Assembly: GCF_000218685.1 (NCBI RefSeq)
Contig: NW_006763302.1
Span: 660,304-724,303 of the forward strand
Length of the DNA stretch: 64,000 bases
Direction: 5' to 3'
DNA from: Serpula lacrymans var. lacrymans S7.9
Taxonomy: Eukaryota > Basidiomycota > Agaricomycetes > Boletales > Serpulaceae
The notes below the pieces were generated by a model, which did not search any database, was not told the origin of the DNA, and was given only the letters and a program-made list of their open reading frames with translations. The translations under genes were made by a program, and so were the position numbers. Below, in pieces: positions 10,501-19,283 of the stretch (position 1 is its first letter; the number at the start of each line of letters is the position of its first letter).

Positions 10501-11296
10501 GGCCAAGTGGCTAAAGATAGCCCAGTTCTCTTATAATATTAAACAGTCATTGGCTACAGGAAAGGCACCATTCGAGGTTACTAGATCGTACCTCCCCAGA
10601 ATGGGTGTAGAACCTGGCAAAAGCAAAAACGAGGCTGCTGGGAACATGGCAAAAGACATGAAGTCTGTCTTGGACGAAACGCGCAAAGCGCTATTTAAAA
10701 CTGCGGAGCAGATGAAAGACAGGGCAGAGCGTAGACGCTCTAAGGCCCCTGATTACAAGGTCGGCGACCTGGTCTGGTTAGACACCGACCACTTGAAATT
10801 AAAAGACCGGCAGTCTAGAAAACTGACCGAAAAGTGGATTGGCCCTTACCGGATTAAGGAAGTCAAACCTAATGCGGTGGAGCTGGAACTCCCAAAACGA
10901 ATGAGGGTGGTACCCACGGTTAACATTAGCCGTGTGAAACCCTACAAAGGACCGCTGCCGGGACAGTGCGTAGACCGGCCCGGTCCGGTAGTAGTCACCC
11001 AGGAAGGTGAAGAAGAGTTCGAAGTCGAATGGGTGGTAGATGCACGCTTGAAGCGTGGAAAATTAGAGTTCCTGGTCCTATGGAAGGGCTATGGAGACGA
11101 GGACAGAACGTGGGAACCAGAATCCCATCTGGAAAACTCCCGCGACGCTGTTCGCGAATTTTATTCTAGGAATCCCTCAGCTCCCAGGAAGCTTAGAGGC
11201 ATGGATTCAAACCTTTTTAATTCCCTCTTTCAACCTATGCCCGAAAATTTTACCACTACCTCCAGAATTTGGTCTCGCCTGGAAGTCGAGCCTTAG
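7556..11296 (+). CDS. pol: Retrotransposon pol polyprotein with chromodomain
   Basis: A 1246-codon open frame. The domains in order are: aspartic protease with LLDSGANG (about residue 103); reverse transcriptase with VIYIDDLL (about 443); RNase H beginning ETDSSDFATGAVL (about 593); integrase with the H-H-C-C zinc site (GHPGWQQ...CLRC, about 795-840); and the DDE core (SVDFT, SDRG, NQELKQ; about 863-970). At the C-terminus is a chromodomain (VLWKGYGDEDRTWEPESHL, about 1155-1200), which usually directs insertion to marked chromatin. In other copies gag and pol read as one frame across MAPQFVN. Here a stop after NKF separates them, so expression would need readthrough, or the copy depends on others in trans. 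The catalytic residues look complete. Confidence 0.95.
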   Translation: MLSEVCTCMKKCNCNIYDTTAAPASPLERGPGETNTRVLDSGKTKIEKHVSFKISSSSSSSLEPPFPEIPRRVLMRTYLFQKEIRLDVGVENLARGKVHSTSALLDSGANGIFIDQVWAEQIGLPLVKLETSIPVYNVDGTLNAGGCITHKCSFVVEYQGHRERVTAEATQLGKINLILGWTWLFKHNPEINWQTGVVTLSRCPQECVNLGKPNHVRHNERLEKINASHVYELRSLEKIDDDDDEVKPEEEIKRLVPPEYHDFWKVFSKHKSERFPEAKPWDHAIDLKDTFKPRKGHMIPLSAPERDEVSSFIDEQLRKGYIRPSKSPMTSPVFFIPKKDGKKRMIMDYRYVNEHTVKNAYLLPLISQLVDKLAGAKILTKMDLRWGYNNVRIKEEDAWKAAFTCHRGSFEPLVMFFGLTNSPATFQSMMNEIFADMENCVVIYIDDLLIFTKSDNEAEHDRIVQKVLRRLQERDLFVKPEKCNFKVKEVDFLGMIIGQNGIRMNPEKVQAILEWPEPTRVKGVRAFLGLGNFYRRFIENFAKITRPLNDLTKKDLVWQWGAKEQEAFDKLKQAFTTAPILAFPELDKEFRLETDSSDFATGAVLSIKSPDNLWRPCAYLSHSLSPTERNYQIYDKEMLAIIRALEHWRHYLEGARHQFKIWTDHKNLEYFMTARDLNRRQARYAVYLSRFNYKLIHKPGSSMGKADALSRREDHANGIEDDNKGVTLLDQSRVANVRIGQDSALLEVFRKDISPEEKARLDGNKNYSWKDGLFHFKNKIYVPESARIKAMDRHHDTPVAGHPGWQQTMELISRNYMWPGMVKDIQEYVKSCLRCTMAKNSHQPPAGKLMPNPIPAGPWQDISVDFTTDLPESNGYDSVMVVVDRFSKEVVFIPTNKTITAAGMADLFKDFVWSIHGLPEMVISDRGPQFASEFTKELCRMLGIKPKLSTAFHPQTDGQTERLNQELKQYLWIFINDRQTDWAKWLKIAQFSYNIKQSLATGKAPFEVTRSYLPRMGVEPGKSKNEAAGNMAKDMKSVLDETRKALFKTAEQMKDRAERRRSKAPDYKVGDLVWLDTDHLKLKDRQSRKLTEKWIGPYRIKEVKPNAVELELPKRMRVVPTVNISRVKPYKGPLPGQCVDRPGPVVVTQEGEEEFEVEWVVDARLKRGKLEFLVLWKGYGDEDRTWEPESHLENSRDAVREFYSRNPSAPRKLRGMDSNLFNSLFQPMPENFTTTSRIWSRLEVEP

Positions 11297-11307
11297 AAGG
11301 GGGGTAG
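11297..11307 (+). promoter_or_regulatory. Polypurine tract of element 1
   Basis: AAGGGGGGTAG lies between the pol stop codon and the 3' LTR. It is the usual primer site for plus-strand DNA synthesis. The inverted form CTACCCCCCTT is at 11894 in element 2. Confidence 0.8.
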
Positions 11308-11696
11308 TGTTACGATAACACAATTTCCGGACATCTCCTGTCCTTTTTATTCTCTGCTTTAACTTTATACTTTAAGTGCCACGCGGCATTTCCCTTTCTC
11401 GCGCCGCGTTGCCTTTCTTTTACTTTTAGACTTAACTCTCTCACGCAGTGGAGCTGGCCATACGGGCTAGGCCCTATGACATCATCAGCCACTGCCTTCA
11501 TCAACTGTATAGTACACATGTACAAACAACCTGTAGTAGTATATATACCCCAATAGATCCAGGAGACTCCTCAGCGAGTCCTCCTGTTGTATACCAACTA
11601 ACTCACTGCAGCCCTCGGGGTACCCACTCCCCATCTTCCACTACCTTTATAGTGTGTTCCTGTGTGCGCCAGAGTAACTAACTCTTGGTTGTTACA
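11308..11696 (+). repeat. 3' LTR of element 1
   Basis: 389 bp, one base different from the 5' LTR. It is followed at once by the GTCAT duplication and then the rest of the older LTR. Confidence 0.95.
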
Positions 11697-11893
11697 GTCA
11701 TAGGGCACAGCCCGTGTGACCAGCTCTACTGCGTGAGATACTTGTATCTAAAAATAAAGAAAGGCAGTGCAGCGTGAGAAGGTGGAGTTTGAACAAAAGG
11801 GAAAGTGCTGCATGGCACAGTGTGTGAAAACTACAGAAGAAAGTTGAAGAGGAGAATGAAATTTAAAGGTCCAAAAATTGTGTTATTGTAACA
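11697..11893 (-). repeat. Right part of the 3' LTR of old gypsy element 2
   Basis: Continuation of the LTR that starts at 5226. It ends TTGTGTTATTGTAACA at 11893 and is followed by the inverted polypurine tract of element 2 at 11894. Confidence 0.85.
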
Positions 11894-12121
11894 CTACCCC
11901 CCTTCCAAGGCTTGACTTCCAGGCAAGACCAAGTACCGGAGGTGGTAGTTGAATTTTTGGGCATAGGTTGAAAAAGGGAATTAAAAAATGTTGAATCTAT
12001 GCCTCTAAGCTTCCTAGAAGCTAAGGGATTCCTAGAATAAAATATGCAAACAGCTTTGTGGGAATTGTCTAGATGGGCTTCTGGTTCCCATGTTCTGTCT
12101 TCGTCTCCATAGCCCTTCCAT

Positions 12122-12709
12122 TGTGACAACACCAACAAGACACAGTCTTGGGGCACTGGAGCACAATGAAACAACACTCAAAAGAAGAAGAAGAAGTGGG
12201 TTACCAGTCAGCAGTATGTACCGCTGACCAGTCAAAGTCGCTGAGGTAGCAAGTAAGCCCTTATACAGACTTAGTAGGGTAGGACCGAGTTGGTTGTTGG
12301 TAGACAACGGGAGGACTCGCTGAGTCCTTCCCCAAGATCTATTGGGGTTTATATACTAATACAGGTTTGTTTGTACATATGTACTGTACAGTTGCTAGAG
12401 GCAGTGGCTGCTGATGTCATAGGGCCTAGCCCATGTGACCAGCTCCACTACGTGAGATACTTGTAGCTAAAATAAGAATAAAGGCAGCGCCGCACGAGAA
12501 AGGTGGAGATTGAATTAAAAGGGAAGTGCCACATGGCACAGTGTGAAAACTACAGTACAAGGTTAAAGCGGAGAATGAAAATTAAAGGAAAGGTCTGAAA
12601 AATGAAAAGTAAGGTGAATGGTCACATGACTGGTCATGTGACTTGGAAAAAGTAAAAGTAAAGTACAAACAGTGAAGTGTGAGTAGGTACTGGTACGTCA
12701 ATTGTAACA
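12122..12709 (+). mobile_element. Solo LTR, family 2, chimeric form
   Basis: TGTGACAACACC...AATTGTAACA is flanked by a 5-bp duplication TCCAT (12117-12121 and 12710-12714). Its ends match the 413-bp LTR at 24324-24736. Its middle (about 12330-12600) instead resembles the inverted gypsy family-1 LTR (AGATCTATTGGGG..., GACCAGCTCCACT..., GAGAATGAAAATTAAAGG). It is therefore a recombinant LTR. Confidence 0.8.
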
Positions 12710-15063
12710 TCCATAGGACTAGGGATTCTAATTTTCCACGCTTCAAGCGTGCATCCACCACCCGTTTGACTTTGAATTCTTCTTCACCTTCCTGGGTGAC
12801 TACAACCGGTCCGGGCTGGTCTACGCGCTGTCCCGGCAGTGGACCTTTATAGGGTTTCACATGGCTAATATTGACCGTGGGTACTACCCGCATTCATTTT
12901 GGGAGTTCCAGCTCCACTGCAGTGGGTTTGACTTCCTTAATCCAGTAAGGGCCAATCCACTTTTTGGTCAGATTTCTAGACTGCCAATCTTTTAGTTTTA
13001 AGTGGTCGGTATCTAACCAGACCAGGTTGCAGACCTTGTAGTCAGGGGCTTTTGAGCGTCTACACTCTGCCCTGTCTTTCATCTGCTCTGCAGTTTTGAA
13101 CATTTTGTCCAAGACAGACTTCATGTCCTTAGCCATGTTCCCTACAGCCTTGTTCTTGCTTTTACCAGGCTCTACACCCATTCTGGGAAGGTACAATCTC
13201 GTTACCTCAAATGGTGCTTTGCCTGTAGCTGACGACTATTTGATATTGTAAGAGAACTGGGCTATCTTTAGCCACTTGGCCCAATCTGTCTGTCTATCAT
13301 TAATAAATATACGGAGACATTGCTTCAATTCCTGATTGTCTATTGGTCTGCAGATGGAACACCATGGATAATTTAGGTTTGATGCCCAGCATTGAGCAAA
13401 TTGTTTTTGTAAATTTGCTAGCAAATTGGGGTCCCCTATCAGAGATAACCGTTTCGGGTAGTCCATGGGTAGACCATACAAAGTCTTTAAATAGGTCTGC
13501 CGTACCAGCAGCGGTAATAGTTTTATTGGTGGGAATGAATACCACTTCTTTGGAGAAGCGATCTACTACCACCATTACTGAATCATACTCATTTGATTTG
13601 GGTAGATTCATTGTGAAATCAACTGATATGTCCTGCCAGGGACCAGCTGGTATCGGATTTGGCATGAGTTTACCCGCCAGCGGTTGATGTGAGTTCTTTG
13701 CCATGGCACATCTCAGACAGGATCTTATGTATTCCTGTACATCTTTGACCATGTCAGGCCACATGTAATTTCTGGAGATCAACTCCATCGTTTGTTGCCA
13801 CCCAGGGTGCCCAGCCACTGGAGTGTCTTGATGTCTATCTATTGCCTTGATCCTTGCGGACTCCGGCACATAGATTTTGACTTTGTAATGGAAGAGCCCG
13901 TCTTCCCATAAATAATGTAAATTGCCATCAAGGTGTGTCTTCTCTTCTGAGGAGAGGTCTTTCCTGAAGATTTCTAGAAGTTCGGAATCCTGCTCAATTT
14001 GAACATTGGCCACCCTGGATTGATCTATCAGGGTGACACCTTTGTTGTCATCTTTGATGCCATTAGCATGATCCTCTCTTCTGGATAAAGCATCCGTTTT
14101 TCCCATAGAAGCACCAGGCTTATGAATTAATTTATAATTAAACCTAGACAAGTACACCGCATAGCAGGCCTGTCTTCGGTTTAAGTTTCTGGCTGTCATA
14201 AAATATTCCAGATTTTTATGATTGGTCCAAATCTCGAATTGGTGTCTAGCACCTTCTAAGTAGTGCTGCCAGTGCTCTAGAGCTCTAATGATTGCCAGCA
14301 TCTTGTTATTGTAAATTTGATAGTTGCGCTCTGTAGGCGACAAACTATGCAATAAATAGGCACAAGGCCTCCAAAGATTGTCAGGGCATTTGATTGATAG
14401 AACAGCCCCAGTAGCAAAGTCAGAAGAGTCGGTTTCTAGCCGGAACTCTTCGTCTAATTCTAGAAATACTAATATGAGCGCTGTTGTAAATGCCTATTTA
14501 AGCTTATCAAAAGCTTCTTGTTCTTTGGTGCCCCAGTGCCAAACAATGTCCTTTTTTTTGTGAGATCGTTCAACGGTCTCATTATCTTTGCAAAGTTTTC
14601 AACAAACCTTTGGTAGAAGTTGCCTAAGCCAAGGAAGGCCCTAACTCCTTTGATGCAAGTAGGTTCAGGCCAATCCAGTATAGCTTGAACTTTCTCAGGA
14701 TCTTTTGATGAATAGGTCCCATTCCTGTAAGCGTTAAAGGACTTCTTGCACGGTCCTGTCATGCTCAGCCTCATTGTCCGACTTTGTAAATATTAATAAG
14801 TCGTCAATGTAAATGACGACACAGTCCTCCATATCTGCAAAGATCTCATTCATCATGCTCTGGAAGGTTGCCGGTGAATTAGTCAACCCAAAGAACATAA
14901 CAAGGGGTTCAAAGAATCCTTGGTGGCACATGAACACGGCCTTCCAAGCATCTTGTTCTTTGATTCATACATTATTGTACCCCCATCTGAGGTCCATTTT
15001 TGCCAAAATCTTGGCGCCAGCCAATTTGTCTACTAGCTGACTGATCAAAGGCAGCGGATACGC

Positions 15064-16877
15064 TGTCATGCACCAAAGTTGATTGGTAGCATGGACAGGT
15101 GTCAATAATGAAGCGAATATTCAAAAAGACTCGCCTTTGCGCCACACAGGCACAGTGCCACGTGGAATAGTAATTAATATTGCCCTTTTTAAACTTGTGG
15201 CTGATCAGCACCACCTCTATTAGGCAATCCAGTCACGCTCACCTTTGCTTTTCCATCCGGTACTTTCCGCGTTTCAGCATTTCGGCAAATTTTCGCGTCG
15301 CCACTGGCTACACATTGCATTGCGCCCTCGCTTTTGTCGTTTCCCTTACTCCCCTTCCTTTGCCTAGCCCCATCATGGGCCCCTTCCTCTCCTTTTTATT
15401 CTCACCCGACGGTCGTTTCTGGGTCCCCATTTTAGTTCACCTCCTTGTCACCTCCACCCTCCTCCTCCTCATCTTCTTTGCTCCCCCACCATTTCTGATG
15501 TCACCACTTCCTATCCGCTTCCGTCGCCGATCCGTTGACTACCACGTGCCACTGCTGATATCAGCAAAGCCCCGGCGGCCGGTCCAAATAGGGCAACAGG
15601 TCCATCTTCATGACGTCGATCTGCCATCATATACTATCAAAACATCGGTCGCTCGTCTTGCCTGGTTGGAGCGTGGGTGGGTAATTTTTGAGCTGGAGAA
15701 GGTTCATCCCCTTGCGTCGCCCATGTTCATCGCGGTCCCATTCACTTGGGTACACTTATCTTTTGTCCATCGTCTTCGCTACAGCTACACCTACCACACG
15801 CTGCCTGGGACTCACTTGTTCCAAATTGGAACTACTCCTCTCCCTCCCTCGTTTGATCAGGTGGTCCAACACAACCAGTCCATTGGTAAGGCCATGGAAC
15901 TGTCGGATTTGGACTAGGTGGTGGACAGGTGGCTCCAGTTTCTTTTTCTTCAGCAGAACATTCATTTACAGTGCAATTATTTTTGATTTTTGAATCATTT
16001 TTATGGACACATATTTTTTTAGAATGCCTGACTGACAATAAAGGAACTGTGTTGATACTGATAGTGTTTTGTTTTGCCCTTTTTATTTTATTACTGCATC
16101 TTCCCATGACATCATGATTTTCCTGCTCTCTTTTTGCTATTGGACTTTACTTTATGGCTGTACAAACCTGTGACATTACTCACAGCATTCATTGTTCTAT
16201 CTCTTTCTTTTCCTTTTTTTGACAATCTTATCCTGTACTACCTACACAGGATTCGTCAGCATACATTCCTTCCTTCATGTTCTTTCTCATTCTTTTTGCA
16301 CAGCTATACTGTGCATAGCCTACTTTTCTTTTACTATATAAACCCCTGTATTTTACCTTGTAAAAAGAACAAGAAATCCAATCCAGACTTCTTCTCTACT
16401 CTCAAGTTCACTACTCTGCTACTTGTGATCCAGTGTGGTCACAACACTTCCCACTTTTACCACTGTCAACTGCTGTCATCGTCACTTCCCACTTTTGAAG
16501 TCATTGTCATCCCTTTCAATTAGAGTCCTTCTGAGCACTACAGTTTGTGCGTCAGGAGCCTGCTATCACTGGGAACCTCGTCATATTGTCGTTCTCAAAC
16601 CTACCTTGTGCTACGATTAGCAAGGTAGTGCTCGTCTATACTCGTCACAAAGCCCCTATCCTTCTATAAATTCAACTATCCCTCCTCCTCAAAACCCACA
16701 CTCATACACCTCTGGGTTTTACTTTGAAGGATCTTTATACGTACCACCCCACGAACAACCAGACCACTCCACTGTTCTAGGAGGCAAAGCCCATAAACAA
16801 GTTCCGTGGAATCTGGGAGGATTGTGTGTTAGTTTGTTTTGTGTGTGGTTTTCTAACTGCAGTTCTCATCATCGACA
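15064..16877 (+). mobile_element. Element E, copy A (1814 bp)
   Basis: Starts TGTCATGCACC, ends CATCATCGACA, and is flanked by ACGC on both sides (15060-15063 and 16878-16881). It interrupts the RT region of gypsy element 2. Removing it together with one ACGC restores the reading of the host element. It contains a 180-codon frame (15375-15917), AATAAA at 16037-16042, and a TATATAAA at about 16335, roughly 540 bases before the end. There is no transposase, RT or terminal inverted repeat longer than four bases. It could be a non-autonomous transposon or a very long solo LTR whose U3 carries an open frame. Confidence 0.85.
15375..15917 (+). CDS. Element E protein, 180 aa, unknown function (copy A)
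   Basis: I do not recognise the family. The start is chosen at MGPFLSFLFSPDGRFW because the same ATG, with a good CACC/CATC-ATGGG context, and exactly the same 543-nt length recur in copies B and D. An upstream in-frame ATG at 15180 exists in this copy but is not equally kept. Residues 16-42 are strongly hydrophobic (WVPILVHLLVTSTLLLLIFF) and look like one membrane segment or a signal anchor. A basic patch FRRRS follows, then a soluble part rich in aromatics and ending DLD. The C-terminal half is the best preserved part between copies. An AATAAA lies about 120 bases after the stop. Confidence 0.5.
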   Translation: MGPFLSFLFSPDGRFWVPILVHLLVTSTLLLLIFFAPPPFLMSPLPIRFRRRSVDYHVPLLISAKPRRPVQIGQQVHLHDVDLPSYTIKTSVARLAWLERGWVIFELEKVHPLASPMFIAVPFTWVHLSFVHRLRYSYTYHTLPGTHLFQIGTTPLPPSFDQVVQHNQSIGKAMELSDLD

Positions 16878-17986
16878 ACGCATTTTTAACCATGTACTCA
16901 TTCAAGTAACGATAGTCCATAATCATGCACTTCTTACCATCCTTTTTAGGAATGAAGAATACTGGGGACGTCATAGGGCTTTTGGAAGGTCTGATGTAAC
17001 CCTTCCTAAGCTGTTCATCTATGAAACTTGAGACCTCATCTCTTTCTGGAGCAGAGAGGGGGATCATGTGTCCTTTCCTTGGTTTGAAGTTGGCCTTCAA
17101 ATCTATAGCATGGTCCCAAGGCTTAGCCTCTGGGAAGCACTCTGATTTATGTTTTGAAAAGACTTTCCAGAAGTCATGATACTCGGGAGGTACCAGCCTC
17201 TTAATCTCTTCCTCGAGCTTTACCTTGTCATCGTCATTGTCAATCTTTTCTAAAGACCTAAGCTTGGCATAAACGTGACCAGTGTTTATCCTTTCATTCA
17301 GCTCTGTTTGACGGATGTGAGTCGGTTTACCTAAGTCCTCAAACTCCTGAGGACAATGTGACAATGTGACAACCCCTGTCTGCCAGTCAATCTCAGAATT
17401 GTGTTTAAATAGCCAGGTCCAGCCTAAGATTAAATTAATCTTCCCTAGTTGGGTAGCTTTGGCGGTGACTCTTTCTCTGTGTCCTTGGTACTCAACAACA
17501 AAAGAACATTTGTGCGTAATGCAGCCACCCACGTTAAGCGTACCATCAACATTATAGATGGGAATTGATATATCTAGTTTTAGAAGGGGAGTCCAATTTG
17601 CTCTGCCCAGACCTGATCTATGAAGATTCCATTAGCGCCTGAATCAAGCGGTGCACTGGTTGGGTGTATTATGCCCCGGGCAAGGTTTTCCACACCAACA
17701 TCTAAACAGATCTCCTTTTGGAATACATATGTGTGCATCAAAATATGCCTTGGGATTTCTGTGGAAAGTGGCTCTGAAAAAGAAGAAGAAATATCAAGAG
17801 AAACATGTTTTTCTACTTTATGATTTTCTAGATTTTTATTTTTATTTTTACCAGAATCAAGTACCCTAGTGTTTGTCCCGCTAGGGCCACACTCCAAGGA
17901 AGACGCTGGTGCAGCGGTAGTATCATAAATATTACATTTACAGTTTTGCATACAAGTACATACTTCTGATAAGTTGAGAAATTTAT

Positions 17987-19046
17987 TTACAAATTGGGGA
18001 ACCACCCCGTCTTTCCTTTATTGCTTGTGCAACACCCTGGAGCAGGGGCCACTTTGTTGTGGTTTACTTCATTGTTTTGAGGAGCAAAGGCACCTAAGGG
18101 GTAACCACTCCCACTCATTATTCTTTGCTTGTCTGAGTTGTGCGCCAGAGTAACTAACTCTTGGTTGTTACAGTTTCTGCAATCTCTGGACATGTGTCCC
18201 TCTTGGCCACAGTTGTAACAGTTGCCCTTGAATCTGCGCATCTGTCCACCTTGGACTGTGCCGATATCCATAGGAGCATCCTGTCCTGGCTGCAGCCTGA
18301 ATGGCTTGAACCTGTGAGAGTGATTATGGTGGTTTGATGACCCAAGGCGCCTCTGGGATTCGTTGTTTTTGGTGGTGGGCCCGCCACCTTGATACATTAC
18401 ATAGAGCTCCAGGGCTCTACTGACTCGGCAAACTTCCTCAGCCGCCAGGGCCAGGTTGTCACTTCGTGTATCCTGCAGATAGATCTGTTTGGCAATGCGG
18501 GGGTTCACATTGCGTTCTAGCAGCTCTACTGCATGTTCATTTCCAAGCCCTCATTAGATAGAGAGAGCCAGGAACCGGGTAATGTAATCATCCGTCCTCA
18601 TATTTCCTTGTTTGAAGGAACAGATCTGCTGATGCGCCCAGTCATGCTCAGCCTGCGGTTTGAAGTATTTTTTGATCTCTACCTTGAGATTGTCCCAGGT
18701 AGGCCACACACTCGCCATGTAGCATTCCTGCAGTCTTACTTGGGCATATCAACCCGCCACAGGTCCTTTCAGACATGATAGTGCTGCTGTTGCTATCTCA
18801 AAATCATTGGCAAATGTGTCCCAATTTGATCCAAATCTGGAGCTTGATCCACCATTGGGCAAATTGAGCCCTATCTCCTTCAAAAGCGCCGGGGTCAGCA
18901 ACGATAGTGACTTTCTTGTTGAACTTTCGCTCCACCATAGGTTTTGCTGCTGGGGCAGCCTGAATGTCGGTTAGCTGATTTGTCAATGCCTGAATCTGTG
19001 CACGCATGTTGTGCAGCAGACTGTTCATATCGGGTTGCAACGACAT
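17987..19046 (-). pseudogene. gag: gag of old gypsy element 2 with LTR-derived C-terminus
   Basis: It starts MSLQPDMNSLLHNMR at 19046, homologous to the other gag copies, and is broken by frameshifts around 18540-18810. A later open stretch (17987-18508) carries the zinc knuckle CYNCGQEGHMSRDC. Directly after it, about 80 bases (18095-18171) are not gag but the 3' end of the gypsy LTR in opposite orientation (GGGTAACCACTCCC, then GCGCCAGAGTAACTAACTC, ending TTGTTACA). They replace about 200 bases of normal gag, and the frame stays open across both joints. Confidence 0.8.
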
Positions 19047-19283
19047 GTTGACTTGTTCTCTTTGTAATGTAAAAAAAGGTAACTGGGGTTCCCCACTGGC
19101 TATTTGCGGATCTACCTCTTCCCAGCTGAGTATCGGATCTCAATCTCCGACTACCCACACTATAGTATTTGAAAAGTATATAAAAAGGTAAACATAATGA
19201 ACCCTGGTCCGAATGGTTGTCAGGGGGTGGTCTACTTGTTAAGCTGTCAACTCTTCTCCAGACTGGCAGAGGCAAGTGCCCGG

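Larger units (their letters stand above)
5447..11696 (+). mobile_element. Young full-length Ty3/gypsy chromovirus (element 1)
   Basis: The element is 6250 bp, with 389-bp LTRs at 5447-5835 and 11308-11696 and a 5-bp target duplication GTCAT at 5442-5446 and 11697-11701. By eye the LTRs differ at one base (CACGTGGC against CACGCGGC), so insertion was recent. The order is LTR, self-priming site, gag, a single pol frame (protease, RT, RNase H, integrase, chromodomain), polypurine tract, LTR. The pol frame is intact, but gag has several frame breaks and a 210-N assembly gap. It sits inside the LTR of an older element of the same family. Confidence 0.95.
11894..18005 (-). pseudogene. pol: Degenerate pol of old gypsy element 2
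   Basis: Minus-strand pieces follow the order of the intact pol of element 1. They are: the end of the chromodomain (11911-12121), the chromodomain start and linker (12710-12893), integrase (12894-13780), RNase H (13900-14450), RT (14470-15063 and 16882-17250) and protease with LDSGANG (near 17640). Several frameshifts and stops are present. Two insertions split it: an LTR of family 2 at 12122-12709 (in the chromodomain) and element E at 15064-16877 (in RT). No functional protein is expected. Confidence 0.9.

Noticed and set aside
15180..15374. Longer 245-residue form of the E protein in copy A
   Set aside because: The upstream extension does not keep the same start and frame in copies B and D. 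The common 180-codon start has the better context.
15832..16107. Minus-strand frame MGRCSNKIKRAKQN... repeated in E copies
   Set aside because: It lies opposite the 3' end of the E frame and the AATAAA region. Its length and sequence vary between copies more than the plus-strand frame.
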